The translations under genes were made by a program, and so were the position numbers. Shown here piece after piece: positions 37,606 through 46,457 of a DNA stretch of 64,000 nt; the first letter of the stretch is position 1; each line of letters begins with the position of its first letter. This DNA comes from Lelliottia sp. WAP21 (GTDB taxonomy: Bacteria > Pseudomonadota > Gammaproteobacteria > Enterobacterales > Enterobacteriaceae). The notes under the pieces were generated by a model, which saw only the letters and a list, made by a program, of their open reading frames with translations, ran no database searches and was not told the DNA's origin. The stretch is taken from the NCBI RefSeq assembly GCF_020532665.2, contig NZ_JAIWPG020000002.1:186001-250000 (forward strand), in the 5' to 3' direction.

Positions 37606-39711
37606 ATGAACAATTCAGGGAAATACCTTATCTGGGCCGGGCTTTCCGTGGTCGCGGCATTTGCGCTGGGCTATATCGCCCTCAATCGTGGTGAACAGAT
37701 CAATGCATTATGGATAGTCGTGGCATCCGTCTGTATTTATCTGATCGCTTATCGTTTCTACGGACGGTTTATCGCGAAAAATGTACTGGCGGTAGACGCC
37801 ACCCGCATGACGCCTGCCGTTCGTCATAACGATGGTCTGGACTATGTCCCGACCGATAAAAAAGTGTTGTTCGGTCACCATTTTGCGGCGATAGCCGGTG
37901 CTGGTCCGTTAGTTGGGCCCGTACTTGCCGCGCAAATGGGCTACCTGCCTGGAATGATTTGGATCCTGGCCGGGGTGGTGCTGGCCGGTGCGGTTCAGGA
38001 CTTCATGGTGCTCTTTGTGTCCACGCGGCGTGACGGACGTTCGCTGGGTGAACTGGTCAAAGAAGAGATGGGCGCGACGGCCGGTGTGATTGCGCTTATC
38101 GCCACTTTTATGATCATGGTGATCATCCTGGCGGTGCTGGCGATGATAGTGGTGAAAGCGTTGACCCACAGTCCGTGGGGAACCTACACCGTGGCCTTTA
38201 CCATTCCGCTGGCCCTGTTCATGGGGATCTATATCCGCTATCTGCGTCCCGGGCGCATCGGTGAAGTGTCGGTCATTGGTCTCTTTTTCCTGATTTTCGC
38301 CATTATCTCTGGCGGATGGGTCGCGGAAAGCCCGACCTGGGCTCCGATGTTTGACTTTACCGGCGTGCAGCTTACCTGGATGCTGGTGGGGTACGGGTTT
38401 GTCGCGGCGGTTCTGCCGGTCTGGCTGCTGCTGGCGCCACGCGATTACCTGTCGACGTTCCTGAAAATCGGCACCATTGTGGGCCTGGCGATCGGCATTT
38501 TAATCATGCGTCCGACGCTGACCATGCCGGCCTTGACGAAGTTTATCGACGGTACTGGGCCGGTCTGGACCGGTAACCTCTTCCCGTTCCTGTTCATCAC
38601 CATCGCCTGTGGTGCCGTTTCTGGCTTCCATGCGCTGATTGCCTCCGGGACCACGCCGAAAATGCTGGCGAATGAGAACCAGGCATGTCTCATCGGGTAT
38701 GGCGGCATGCTGATGGAATCCTTCGTGGCGATCATGGCGCTCGTTTCTGCCTGCATTATCGATCCTGGCGTCTACTTCGCGATGAACAGCCCGATGGCGG
38801 TGCTGGCGCCTGCCGGAACGGTTGATGTAGTGGCCTCTGCCGCGCAGGTGGTCAGCGGCTGGGGCTTTGCCATCACGCCAGAGACCCTGACGCATATTGC
38901 GAACGAGGTGGGTGAGCAGTCCATTATATCCCGTGCGGGCGGTGCGCCTACGCTGGCGGTGGGGATGGCCTATATTCTGCACGGAGCGCTTGGCGGCCTG
39001 ATGGACGTGTCGTTCTGGTATCACTTTGCCATTCTTTTTGAAGCGCTGTTTATCCTGACGGCGGTAGATGCGGGAACGCGTGCGGCACGCTTTATGTTGC
39101 AGGATCTTCTCGGGGTCATCTCTCCTGGCCTGAAGCGTACCGACTCTTTACCGGCAAACCTGCTGGCAACCGCTCTGTGTGTGCTGGCATGGGGATACTT
39201 CCTGCATCAGGGGGTGGTCGATCCGCTGGGTGGAATAAACACCCTGTGGCCGCTGTTTGGTATTGCCAACCAGATGCTGGCAGGTATGGCGCTGATGCTC
39301 TGCGCGGTGGTGCTGTTCAAAATGAAACGCCAGCGTTATGCCTGGGTGGCTCTGGTGCCGACCGCCTGGCTGCTGATTTGTACCCTGACCGCCGGCTGGC
39401 AAAAAGCCTTTAGCCCGGATGCCAAAGTGGGCTTCCTCGCTATCGCCAATAAATTCCAGGCAATGATCGACAGCGGTAAAATCCCGGCTCAGTACACGGA
39501 ATCGCAGCTGTCACAGCTGGTGTTTAACAATCGTCTCGATGCGGGTCTGACCATCTTCTTTATGGTGGTCGTTGTGGTGCTGGCGGTGTACTCTCTGAAA
39601 ACCGCCCTGGCCGCGCTGAAAGTGGCGACGCCGACGGCGAATGAGACACCTTATGAGCCTATGCCTGAGAATCTGCAAGAGATAGTGACCCAGGCGAAAG
39701 GGGTCCATTAA
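37606..39711 (+). CDS. cstA: carbon starvation / pyruvate transporter CstA
   Basis: Polytopic inner-membrane protein of 701 aa, identical in length to E. coli CstA. It imports pyruvate and is linked to peptide utilisation under carbon starvation. About 16-18 membrane segments are visible. The CstA signature HHFAAIAGAGPLVGPVLAAQMG (about 86-107) is intact. The start follows TAATGGATACC. CsrA blocks translation at this site in E. coli, and the GGA at the ribosome site is compatible. Followed by ybdD after 55 bases that hold a hairpin. Confidence 0.95.
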   Translation: MNNSGKYLIWAGLSVVAAFALGYIALNRGEQINALWIVVASVCIYLIAYRFYGRFIAKNVLAVDATRMTPAVRHNDGLDYVPTDKKVLFGHHFAAIAGAGPLVGPVLAAQMGYLPGMIWILAGVVLAGAVQDFMVLFVSTRRDGRSLGELVKEEMGATAGVIALIATFMIMVIILAVLAMIVVKALTHSPWGTYTVAFTIPLALFMGIYIRYLRPGRIGEVSVIGLFFLIFAIISGGWVAESPTWAPMFDFTGVQLTWMLVGYGFVAAVLPVWLLLAPRDYLSTFLKIGTIVGLAIGILIMRPTLTMPALTKFIDGTGPVWTGNLFPFLFITIACGAVSGFHALIASGTTPKMLANENQACLIGYGGMLMESFVAIMALVSACIIDPGVYFAMNSPMAVLAPAGTVDVVASAAQVVSGWGFAITPETLTHIANEVGEQSIISRAGGAPTLAVGMAYILHGALGGLMDVSFWYHFAILFEALFILTAVDAGTRAARFMLQDLLGVISPGLKRTDSLPANLLATALCVLAWGYFLHQGVVDPLGGINTLWPLFGIANQMLAGMALMLCAVVLFKMKRQRYAWVALVPTAWLLICTLTAGWQKAFSPDAKVGFLAIANKFQAMIDSGKIPAQYTESQLSQLVFNNRLDAGLTIFFMVVVVVLAVYSLKTALAALKVATPTANETPYEPMPENLQEIVTQAKGVH

Positions 39712-39724
39712 CCCCTTACCTTAA

Positions 39725-39747
39725 CCCTCTCCCCGTTGGGGAGAGGG
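39725..39747. terminator. hairpin between cstA and ybdD
   Basis: CCCTCTCCCC pairs with GGGGAGAGGG around GTT, a perfect 10-bp stem with TTAA outside on both sides. It is a single copy of the window's palindromic element core, lying within an operon, where it may reduce read-through into ybdD or protect the cstA 3' end. Confidence 0.6.
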
Positions 39748-39766
39748 ATTAACAGGAAATATGACG

Positions 39767-39964
39767 ATGTTCGACACCCTTTCCAAAGCAGGTAAATATT
39801 TAGGCCAGGCCGCTAAAATGATGATTGGCGTACCCGATTACGATAACTACGTCGAACATATGCGCGTCAATCACCCCGATCAGACGCCGATGACCTACGA
39901 AGCGTTTTTTCGTGACCGTCAGGATGCCCGTTACGGCAGTAAGGGCGGCCCGAAATGCTGTTAA
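39767..39964 (+). CDS. ybdD: DUF466 protein YbdD
   Basis: Small conserved protein of 65 aa (E. coli YbdD 65 aa) that always accompanies cstA-type transporters. It is thought to be needed for their activity. Conserved [24 protein letters not shown]-type region (about 25-48; here EAFF) and Cys-Cys C-terminus. ATG 39767 is preferred over the ATG at 39761, which would put the AGGA site too close. Ends next to a convergent antitoxin gene, with stops overlapping by four bases. Confidence 0.92.
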   Translation: MFDTLSKAGKYLGQAAKMMIGVPDYDNYVEHMRVNHPDQTPMTYEAFFRDRQDARYGSKGGPKCC

Positions 39965-40365
39965 CCCTCTTTCGGTAAATAAAGGCTGATCTGTTCCTGC
40001 GTGCAGCCATAAATCGCGGCCAGTTTTTCACGGGTGCGTTTTTGCGGGCGGGAATCCAGGGCTTCTAACTGTGATACAGCTGACTGGCTGATGCCCAGTT
40101 TCTCCGCCACCTCTTTCTGGGACAGGCCGCGCCAGATACGCCAGGCTGCCTGAAGACTGACGTTTTCTTTGTGCATCACATCGCACACGTCGCCCGGTAA
40201 AATGACGTTATCGTAGATGTCTGATTCATAAGGTATCTCTTCCCACTCCTTTTCATCATCGCTGTCATACTCAAGCATGGCCATGCGCATGCGAAAATAT
40301 TCTTTGTAGGGGATGACGGCGAACTGTGCTTTTCCTTCTTCATCCTTAATTAACTGAACACTCAT
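39961..40365 (-). CDS. XRE-family antitoxin
   Basis: Antitoxin of 134 aa. An N-terminal portion of about 80 residues is acidic ([17 protein letters not shown]) and probably wraps the toxin. A C-terminal XRE helix-turn-helix follows ([21 protein letters not shown], about 84-104). It is encoded downstream of a RelE-type toxin gene with which it overlaps by about 20 bases, so the two are coupled. ATG 40365 begins the conserved part. An ATG six codons earlier lies deeper in the toxin gene. Confidence 0.8.
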   Translation of the reverse strand: MSVQLIKDEEGKAQFAVIPYKEYFRMRMAMLEYDSDDEKEWEEIPYESDIYDNVILPGDVCDVMHKENVSLQAAWRIWRGLSQKEVAEKLGISQSAVSQLEALDSRPQKRTREKLAAIYGCTQEQISLYLPKEG

Positions 40366-40642
40366 ATTCCCTATGCTCCTCATGAAGGTAGGTCGTGGTT
40401 GTCCGGCGTTTTACCGAAACTACGTAACAGGTATCACTTTGCTGCTCTTTGAGGGTGTAAATCACACGGTAATCCCCCAGGCGTAAGCGATAGTGATTTT
40501 CGGGTATGGATAATTTTTTAATATCTGCGACTGGCGCTGCGTTGTCGTCCAGGTTTTCCAGTCTGGATTTAATGCGAGTCTGATATCGACAATCAATTTT
40601 CGAAAACTGCTTCTCTGCGGCTTTTGACCAGACAATCTTCAT
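40346..40642 (-). CDS. RelE/ParE-family toxin
   Basis: Toxin of 98 aa with the RelE/ParE fold. MKIVWSKAAEKQFSKID forms the first strand and helix. The core is PENHYRLRLGDYRVIYTLKE (about 48-67), with the usual RLRxGDYRVIY signature. A final strand VVSVKRR ends in a basic tail. ATG 40642 has a GGAGG site. The frame open further upstream is not protein-like. With its XRE antitoxin it forms a second toxin-antitoxin module, inserted between ybdD and the SDR gene. Confidence 0.83.
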   Translation of the reverse strand: MKIVWSKAAEKQFSKIDCRYQTRIKSRLENLDDNAAPVADIKKLSIPENHYRLRLGDYRVIYTLKEQQSDTCYVVSVKRRTTTTYLHEEHREYECSVN

Positions 40643-40831
40643 CCGTACCTCCACTGTACACCCACACAAAATATAAGGGAATAATAAGACTATTAGATAA
40701 ATTCCGAATTTCTTATGGCTACTGTAGGGGGGACAAAACACGGAGGAAAGGGCAAAAACGTCAGCCTGCGAGGCGGTTCGAAAAGGCCTCTGTCGGGTGA
40801 CAGAGGCGGACAAAAATTGTGTGAACGGGCG

Positions 40832-41575
40832 TCAGGCGTTCAGCCCGCCGTCGACGTCCAGACCGGTACCCGATATTTGCCCGGCCGCCGGGCTTGCCAG
40901 AAATGTTACGGCGGCGGCAATATCTTCCGGTTGGCCATAATGACCCACGGCAATGAGCTGACGCTGTGAGTCAGCCTGCTCGCCGTCTTCCGGATTCATA
41001 TCACTGTTTGTCGGGCCAGGGTGAACGAGATTGACGGTAATGCCCCGTGGCCCCAAATCGCGGGCCAGGCCGCGGGTCAAGGAGTTGAGGGCCGATTTGG
41101 TCATCGAATAGACCGATATGTTGGGCTGAGCGACGCGATTTGCCAGACAGCTGCCGATATTAATAATGCGTCCGCCGTCGGACATATGCACCAGCGCGGC
41201 CTGAATCGCGATCACCACGCCGCGGATATTGACGTTAATAAGGGCATCAATATCTGCCAGCGTCATGGACTCCAGCGGGCCACCGCGCGCAATCCCGGCA
41301 TTATTGACCAGAATATCCAGCCCGCCCAGAGTGCGTGCCGCGTGGGTTACAGCATCCTGAATGGCCTCTGCGCTGGCGCTGTCAGCCTGAATCGCCTCGC
41401 TGAGTCGCCCAAGCGCGGCAATTTCATCGGCCACCGCCTGGGCTTTGTCGGCGGATTTTTCATAGGTAATAACCACATCGGCACCGGCGCGTGCCAGTGA
41501 TAGCGCAATTGCACGACCCAACCCACGACTGGCGCCGGTGACCAGCGCTTTTTTACCTGACAAATCGATCTGCAT
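40832..41575 (-). CDS. SDR family oxidoreductase
   Basis: Classical short-chain dehydrogenase/reductase of 247 aa. Cofactor motif TGASRGLGRAIA (about 13-24), NNAG (about 88-91), catalytic Ser in IINIGSCLANRVAQ (about 138) and YSMTKSALN (Tyr about 153, Lys 157). It ends with the family's SGTGLDVDGGLNA. An aromatic or basic residue pattern for NADP is not decisive. ATG 41575 follows GAGG. It lies 55 bases downstream of hcxA and could be co-transcribed. E. coli lacks it at this position. Substrate unknown. Confidence 0.85.
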   Translation of the reverse strand: MQIDLSGKKALVTGASRGLGRAIALSLARAGADVVITYEKSADKAQAVADEIAALGRLSEAIQADSASAEAIQDAVTHAARTLGGLDILVNNAGIARGGPLESMTLADIDALINVNIRGVVIAIQAALVHMSDGGRIINIGSCLANRVAQPNISVYSMTKSALNSLTRGLARDLGPRGITVNLVHPGPTNSDMNPEDGEQADSQRQLIAVGHYGQPEDIAAAVTFLASPAAGQISGTGLDVDGGLNA

Positions 41576-41630
41576 GATGACCTCGTTTGGAGTGATGAGA
41601 ATCATCATTAGGTATAGTCGGTCGGCGGCA

Positions 41631-42719
41631 TTAACGGTTGAAGGTTTCGACCTTCTCAAACGCGGCACGCAGAACCGCAGGGGTGAGGGTGACCGGCAAA
41701 TAATGAATAGACTCGACCGGGCGCAGGGTGTGGGTAATGACTTTATCCAGCTCATCACGGTTGTTAATGTCCACCTCCAGCTCGCGAAGCGTGGTGGGCA
41801 GGTTAAAGCGCTGATAGGCCGCCACCAGCTGCGCCAGCACGTCGTCCTGATCGAGAAGGGCGCTCTGCACCAGAATGCCGTAAGCCACTTTGGTCCCATG
41901 CAGGTATTTTTCGGTCTGTGGGAGTACGGTTAAGCCGTTATGCACCGCATGGGCAGCCGCCACGCGGGTATAACGTTCACCCAGGCCACCCACCATCCCG
42001 CCGCCGGCAATGATTGCGTCGACCACATCGCGAAACGCCTGCGTCAGTTCCCCGCGCGCCTGGTCCGCCAGGGCCTGCTCGCTCTGCTCAAGCAGCACGT
42101 CGCGAATGGCCTGCGCCCCGTTGAGGCCCAGCCGGACGGTCAGTGAAAGCGCGTCAGGATTTGGCGCCAGAACCACCGCCTCATACCACTTCGCCAGCGT
42201 ATCGCCGATGCCTGCCAGCAGATAGTCTGCCGGCGCGTTCAGGATGATGTCAGGCTCCACCAGCACCAGGAAGTTGGCATCGTCGAAAATCTCAAACTGC
42301 AGCGCCTGTCCGGCATCGTTGTACCACACGGAGAGCGGCGTCCAGGCCGCGCAGGTCGCCGCAATAGTGGGTATGGCGACCGCAGGCACCTCCAGACGAC
42401 GCGCAACGGCTTTAGCGGTATCGAGCAGCGCACCGCCGCCGATGCCGATCACGACGCTGGCATTGGAACCGGCGTCATTCACCAGCTGCGTGACGTCGCG
42501 TTCGCTACAGTGGCCCTTAAACAGCAGGTGGCGGGCACCCTCGGCGTGAAAAGCCGCCGGGAGAAACGCCTGCGCGCCCACTATTGCCCGCTCGCCGTAG
42601 ATCCAGACGGCGCGTGAAAGCTGTTCCGGCGTAAAGAAATCATGCAGATGGGCGAGACTGCCGGGATGGGAAAAATAGTTTGCCGGGCCGGGTACGACGC
42701 GAATATCAGTATTGCTCAT
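41631..42719 (-). CDS. hcxA: hydroxycarboxylate dehydrogenase HcxA (YbdH)
   Basis: Iron-containing alcohol dehydrogenase-like protein of 362 aa, equal to E. coli YbdH/HcxA, which reduces 2-oxo acids such as 2-oxoglutarate with NADPH. Cofactor-binding Gly-rich stretch VIGIGGGALLDTAKAVARRL (about 95-114). Metal-ligand region includes GIGDTLAKWYEA (Asp, about 172) and two His in AAAHAVHNGLTVLPQTEKYLHGTKV. Reads away from the ABC operon, and the intergenic region holds a degenerate MetJ-type array. In E. coli the adjacent ybdH and ybdL are linked to the methionine regulon. Confidence 0.93.
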   Translation of the reverse strand: MSNTDIRVVPGPANYFSHPGSLAHLHDFFTPEQLSRAVWIYGERAIVGAQAFLPAAFHAEGARHLLFKGHCSERDVTQLVNDAGSNASVVIGIGGGALLDTAKAVARRLEVPAVAIPTIAATCAAWTPLSVWYNDAGQALQFEIFDDANFLVLVEPDIILNAPADYLLAGIGDTLAKWYEAVVLAPNPDALSLTVRLGLNGAQAIRDVLLEQSEQALADQARGELTQAFRDVVDAIIAGGGMVGGLGERYTRVAAAHAVHNGLTVLPQTEKYLHGTKVAYGILVQSALLDQDDVLAQLVAAYQRFNLPTTLRELEVDINNRDELDKVITHTLRPVESIHYLPVTLTPAVLRAAFEKVETFNR

Positions 42720-42754
42720 GGAGGTGTCCTTTTTGGCGAAGCGCTAACCTGATG

Positions 42755-42778
42755 TTATGTCTGGACATCCGGATGGCT
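42755..42778. promoter_or_regulatory. candidate degenerate MetJ operator, three tandem 8-mers
   Basis: TTATGTCT, GGACATCC and GGATGGCT stand back to back, each matching the met-box AGACGTCT at 5 of 8 positions in the same register. They lie 36 bases upstream of hcxA and 101 bases upstream of the ABC operon. Tandem weak boxes are normal for MetJ, which binds cooperatively. Weaker than the two clear operators near mtnK and mtnE. Confidence 0.4.
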
Positions 42779-42878
42779 AATAATATTTCGCTTTATCTTA
42801 TGCCTTTTCTATCATTGCCAGTCAACCCGACCTGTGAAAAATTCGGTAAATCAGAATAGTTATGAAGGATTTACGCGG

Positions 42879-44381
42879 ATGAATTCCAGTCGCCTTGAGA
42901 TGCGCGGTATCAGCCTGGCTTTTTCCGGTTTTCAGGCGCTGTCGCGGGTGGATTTCACCCTGACGGGCGGATCGGTGCATGCGTTAACCGGGGCAAATGG
43001 GGCAGGGAAATCTACGCTGATGGCGGTCCTGTGCGGCACGTACGACCACTACGAGGGCGAAATCTGCATTAACAACCAGCCGGTCGCTATTCGTCAGCCG
43101 CTCGATGCGAAACAGCTTGGGATCCACCTTGTGCAACAGGAGGTCGACGTGGCGCTCATCCCCGGCCTGAGCATCGCGGAAAATATCATGCTCGATCATC
43201 TGGCGCAGCCGGGCCACCGCTATCGCTGGCACGCCATCCGTGAGCAGGCAAAGCAGGCGCTCGCCCAGCTGGATGTTACCCTGGACGTTCGTCGATCCAT
43301 CGATACCTGCTCGCTGGCCGAGAAGCAGCAAATTTTGCTGGCGCGGGCGTTGTCACACCACTGCCGTTTTCTAATCCTCGATGAACCTACCGCGCCGCTG
43401 GATGCCCACGAGAGTGAACGGCTTTTTGCGGTGGTGAAGCGCCTGCAACAGCAGGGCATCGGCGTGGTGTTTATTTCGCACCGCATTCATGAGCTGAAAG
43501 CCATTTGCGACACCTTAACGGTGCTGCGCGACGGCAAACTCATTGAGTCCGGCCCGATGGCGGCGCTGAGCGGTGAGGCGATCGTCGAGAAAATGCTCGG
43601 CTATGAACTGAGCGATATCTATCCTCCTGCACGCCCGCCGGTAAGCGATGAGATTGTGCTGCGCGTCGAAGGATTACACGACGATGCGTTGTTGAAAGCG
43701 ATCTCTTTACATCTGCGTAAGGGGGAAATTTTAGGCATTGCCGGTCTTGCTGGCGCAGGCAAAACCGAGCTGTGCAAAGCGTTGTTTGGTGCCAGCAAAA
43801 GCCGTGTTGAACGTGGCGAGCTACATCATCAACCCTGGCGGCCGCGCGATCCGGCCGATTCGGTTATGCGCGGGCTGGCGCTGGTGCCGGAGGAGCGCCG
43901 AAAGGAGGGGATATTTATCGACGAACCGGTGAGCATGAACCTCTCGGTGAGTGCCGATAACAGCTTCTCACGCTGGGGCGTCTTTGGTCATCGTCAGGCA
44001 TGGCGCTGGGCCGAAGAGGTGATAGCCCGTGTCGGCGTCAGAGCTCGTGGGCCGGGGCAGGTTTTGCGTCGGCTTTCCGGTGGAAATCAGCAAAAAGTGG
44101 CGATCGGTAAATGGCTGCGTAACGAGGCCAGCGTGCTGATTTTTGACGAGCCGACAAAAGGCGTGGACGTCAAAGCGAAAACCGATCTTTTCCAGCTGAT
44201 TGACGCGCTGGCGCGGGAAGGCAAGGGGGTGATTTATGCCTCCGGGGAATTCGCCGAGCTGGTGGGTTTGTGCGATCGCATTTGCGTCCTGTGGGACGGG
44301 CGTATCGTGGCAGAAATCGCCGGGGCCGAGGCCCGGGAAGAGACCTTACTTTACTATTCAACCGGAGGAACGGCGCCGTGA
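42879..44381 (+). CDS. sugar-type ABC importer ATP-binding protein (RbsA/MglA family)
   Basis: Double-ABC ATPase of 500 aa. Domain 1: Walker A GANGAGKST (38-46), signature-like CSLAEKQQILLARA and Walker B FLILDEPTAPLD. Domain 2: degenerate Walker A GLAGAGKTE (about 293-301), signature LSGGNQQKVAIGKWL (about 407-421) and Walker B VLIFDEPTKGVD. This arrangement is typical of ribose/galactose-class importers. ATG 42879 is preferred (AAGGA nine bases ahead). A GTG at 42834 would add 15 residues. First gene of a four-gene operon divergent from hcxA, next to the methylthioribose salvage genes. Substrate unknown. Confidence 0.88.
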   Translation: MNSSRLEMRGISLAFSGFQALSRVDFTLTGGSVHALTGANGAGKSTLMAVLCGTYDHYEGEICINNQPVAIRQPLDAKQLGIHLVQQEVDVALIPGLSIAENIMLDHLAQPGHRYRWHAIREQAKQALAQLDVTLDVRRSIDTCSLAEKQQILLARALSHHCRFLILDEPTAPLDAHESERLFAVVKRLQQQGIGVVFISHRIHELKAICDTLTVLRDGKLIESGPMAALSGEAIVEKMLGYELSDIYPPARPPVSDEIVLRVEGLHDDALLKAISLHLRKGEILGIAGLAGAGKTELCKALFGASKSRVERGELHHQPWRPRDPADSVMRGLALVPEERRKEGIFIDEPVSMNLSVSADNSFSRWGVFGHRQAWRWAEEVIARVGVRARGPGQVLRRLSGGNQQKVAIGKWLRNEASVLIFDEPTKGVDVKAKTDLFQLIDALAREGKGVIYASGEFAELVGLCDRICVLWDGRIVAEIAGAEAREETLLYYSTGGTAP

Positions 44382-45373
44382 GCAAGGCCCTTTCAGTCAA
44401 TGCGACGGTATCAGGCCGTCAGCAGTTTTTCGATTTTCTTTATAAATGGGGCATGTTGCTGACCGTGGTAGCGCTGGTGATTGTTTTTGGCCTGGCGTCG
44501 GATAACTTCCTCGATCCAAACAACATCGTCAATATCCTGCGTTCTATCGCCATTGTCACGGTGATAGCCATTGGCGTGTCGATATCTCTGACCGTCGGCG
44601 GGTTTGATCTCTCCGTGGGATCGACGGCCTCGCTGGCGAATGCGCTGGTGGTGTCGCTGTTTGTCTGGCATGGCTTCGGTACGACGGAGTCCATTGTGAT
44701 TACCCTGGCGCTGTGCACCCTGGTGGGGCTGTTTAACGCCTTTCTTATTGTCATTCTGCGCATTCCCGACATGCTCGCCACGCTTGCCAGCCTGTTTGTC
44801 ATTCAGGGGGTGGCGATGACCTACAGCTACGGCGGATCGATTACCGAAAACATGGTGCTGCCGAGCGGGGATATGGCGGAGGGCACTATTCCGGTAGCCT
44901 TTGGTGCGTTAGGCCAGGTACCCACCATCGTGATTATCATGCTGGTGGTGACCGTGCTCGCGCAGCTGGCGCTGTCGCTGACCACCCATGGACGCCGGAT
45001 GTACGCCATTGGCGGTAACCCGGAAGCGGCACGATTATCCGGTATTCGCACCACGCGCTACAAAGTGGCGGCCTATGTGCTGGCCTCTCTGCTGGCAGGG
45101 CTGGGAGGCATTCTGCTGGCCTCGCGCATTGGATCGTCGCAGGTCAACGCGGGCGGCGGCTATCTGATGGATGCGGTTGCGGCAGCCTGGATAGGCTTTT
45201 CTCTGGCGGGCTCTGGCAAGCCAAACGCGCTGGGTACGCTGGTGGGGGCGGTGATTTTGGGCGTGCTGTCCAACGGCCTGGTGATGCTGTCGGTGCCTTA
45301 TTACGCCATGGACATTATAAAAGGGTTGGTGCTGGCAGTTGCCCTGGCGCTGACTTACATACAAAAACGCTAA
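44378..45373 (+). CDS. sugar-type ABC importer permease (RbsC family)
   Basis: BPD_transp_2 family permease of 331 aa with about ten hydrophobic segments and the typical early stretch LTVGGFDLSVGSTASLANAL (about 70-89) and late loop AYVLASLLAGLGGILLASRIGSSQ. Starts with GTG at 44378, overlapping the upstream stop as GTGA and preceded by GGAGGA. Only one permease is encoded, so it probably acts as a homodimer as in RbsC. Confidence 0.88.
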   Translation: MSKALSVNATVSGRQQFFDFLYKWGMLLTVVALVIVFGLASDNFLDPNNIVNILRSIAIVTVIAIGVSISLTVGGFDLSVGSTASLANALVVSLFVWHGFGTTESIVITLALCTLVGLFNAFLIVILRIPDMLATLASLFVIQGVAMTYSYGGSITENMVLPSGDMAEGTIPVAFGALGQVPTIVIIMLVVTVLAQLALSLTTHGRRMYAIGGNPEAARLSGIRTTRYKVAAYVLASLLAGLGGILLASRIGSSQVNAGGGYLMDAVAAAWIGFSLAGSGKPNALGTLVGAVILGVLSNGLVMLSVPYYAMDIIKGLVLAVALALTYIQKR

Positions 45374-45392
45374 CAACACAACGGAAATCAGA

Positions 45393-46457
45393 ATGAAAAA
45401 AATTGCACTCTCTTTAGTTGCGCTGGGGTTACTGACGGCTTTACCCGGCTATGCCGCCACCTCTGCACCGGTGCCGGCGGCTATTGCGCAGCATGACGGT
45501 CCCATTCGTATCGCGGTGATCCGCAATCTGGGTTCCGACGATAACACCACGCAGTTTGTCGCGGGCGCCATCCAGGAAGGAAAGAAGCTGGGCTTTAAGG
45601 TCAGTACCTTTTTAAGCAACGGTGACGACGCGAAATTTCAGGATTTTGTTAACCAGGCCATCAGCCAAAAATACGACGGCATCATCCTCTCGCAGGGCCG
45701 CGATCCCTATTCTACCGCACTGGTAAAAAAGGCCGTGGATGCCGGCATTAAGGTCGCGGTGTTTGATACCGCCGTGAACGGCGATATCCCCGGCGTGACG
45801 GTGACCCAGCAGGATGACGCGTCATTAACGAACCTCTCCTTTGGTCAACTGGCGAAAGATTTCAACGGCAACGCCAATATTATCAAACTGTGGGTTGCGG
45901 GCTTCCCGCCAATGGAGCGCCGTCAGGCCGCCTATAAGGTGCTGCAAAAGCAGTATCCGGGTATTAAAGAGCTGGAATCTATCGGGGCAGTTTCGTCCGA
46001 TGTCCAGGGCGATACTGCCAATAAAGTGGGAGCGATACTGGCGAAATACCCGAAAGGCAAAATCGATGCGATCTGGGGCACCTGGGATGCGTTCAGCCAG
46101 GGCGCCTATAAAGCGCTAAAAGAAAATGGCCGGACGGAGATCAAACTCTACAGCATTGATATTTCGAATCAGGATTTGCAGTTGATGCGTGAATCAGGCA
46201 GCCCGTGGAAGGTGAGCGTAGCGGTCGATCCGAAGCTGATTGGGGCAACCAACGTCCGCCTGATCGCCAACAAAATCGCCGGAGAAGCGACGCCTGCGAC
46301 CTACGACTTTAAGGCCGCCGCGATACCTCAGGCGCTGCTTGCGGCGCAACCCGGTGCGGTAAATGTGGCCTCGCTTGGGAAAATCATTCCAGGCTGGGGT
46401 CAGACCCAGGATTTCGTTGCGCCGTGGTTTGCGACGCTGGAAGCGAAAAATAAATGA
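45393..46457 (+). CDS. sugar-type ABC importer substrate-binding protein
   Basis: Periplasmic_Binding_4 (ribose-type) protein of 354 aa. Signal peptide MKKIALSLVALGLLTALPGYA (cleaved about 21). Lobe 1 begins RIAVIRNLGSDDNTTQFVAGA, and QAISQKYDGIILSQGRDPY and VAVFDTAVNGD follow. Lobe 2 contains AIWGTWDAFSQGAYKAL, the usual ligand-contact Asp region. The context (beside mtnKA, which handle 5-methylthioribose) makes a pentose-like ligand plausible, but this is inference. Overlaps the LVIVD gene by ATGA. Confidence 0.88.
   Translation: MKKIALSLVALGLLTALPGYAATSAPVPAAIAQHDGPIRIAVIRNLGSDDNTTQFVAGAIQEGKKLGFKVSTFLSNGDDAKFQDFVNQAISQKYDGIILSQGRDPYSTALVKKAVDAGIKVAVFDTAVNGDIPGVTVTQQDDASLTNLSFGQLAKDFNGNANIIKLWVAGFPPMERRQAAYKVLQKQYPGIKELESIGAVSSDVQGDTANKVGAILAKYPKGKIDAIWGTWDAFSQGAYKALKENGRTEIKLYSIDISNQDLQLMRESGSPWKVSVAVDPKLIGATNVRLIANKIAGEATPATYDFKAAAIPQALLAAQPGAVNVASLGKIIPGWGQTQDFVAPWFATLEAKNK

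Noticed and set aside
41576-41899. Upstream extension of the SDR gene
   Set aside because: The frame runs antisense-free through hcxA in another frame. The Rossmann start and ribosome site lie at 41575.
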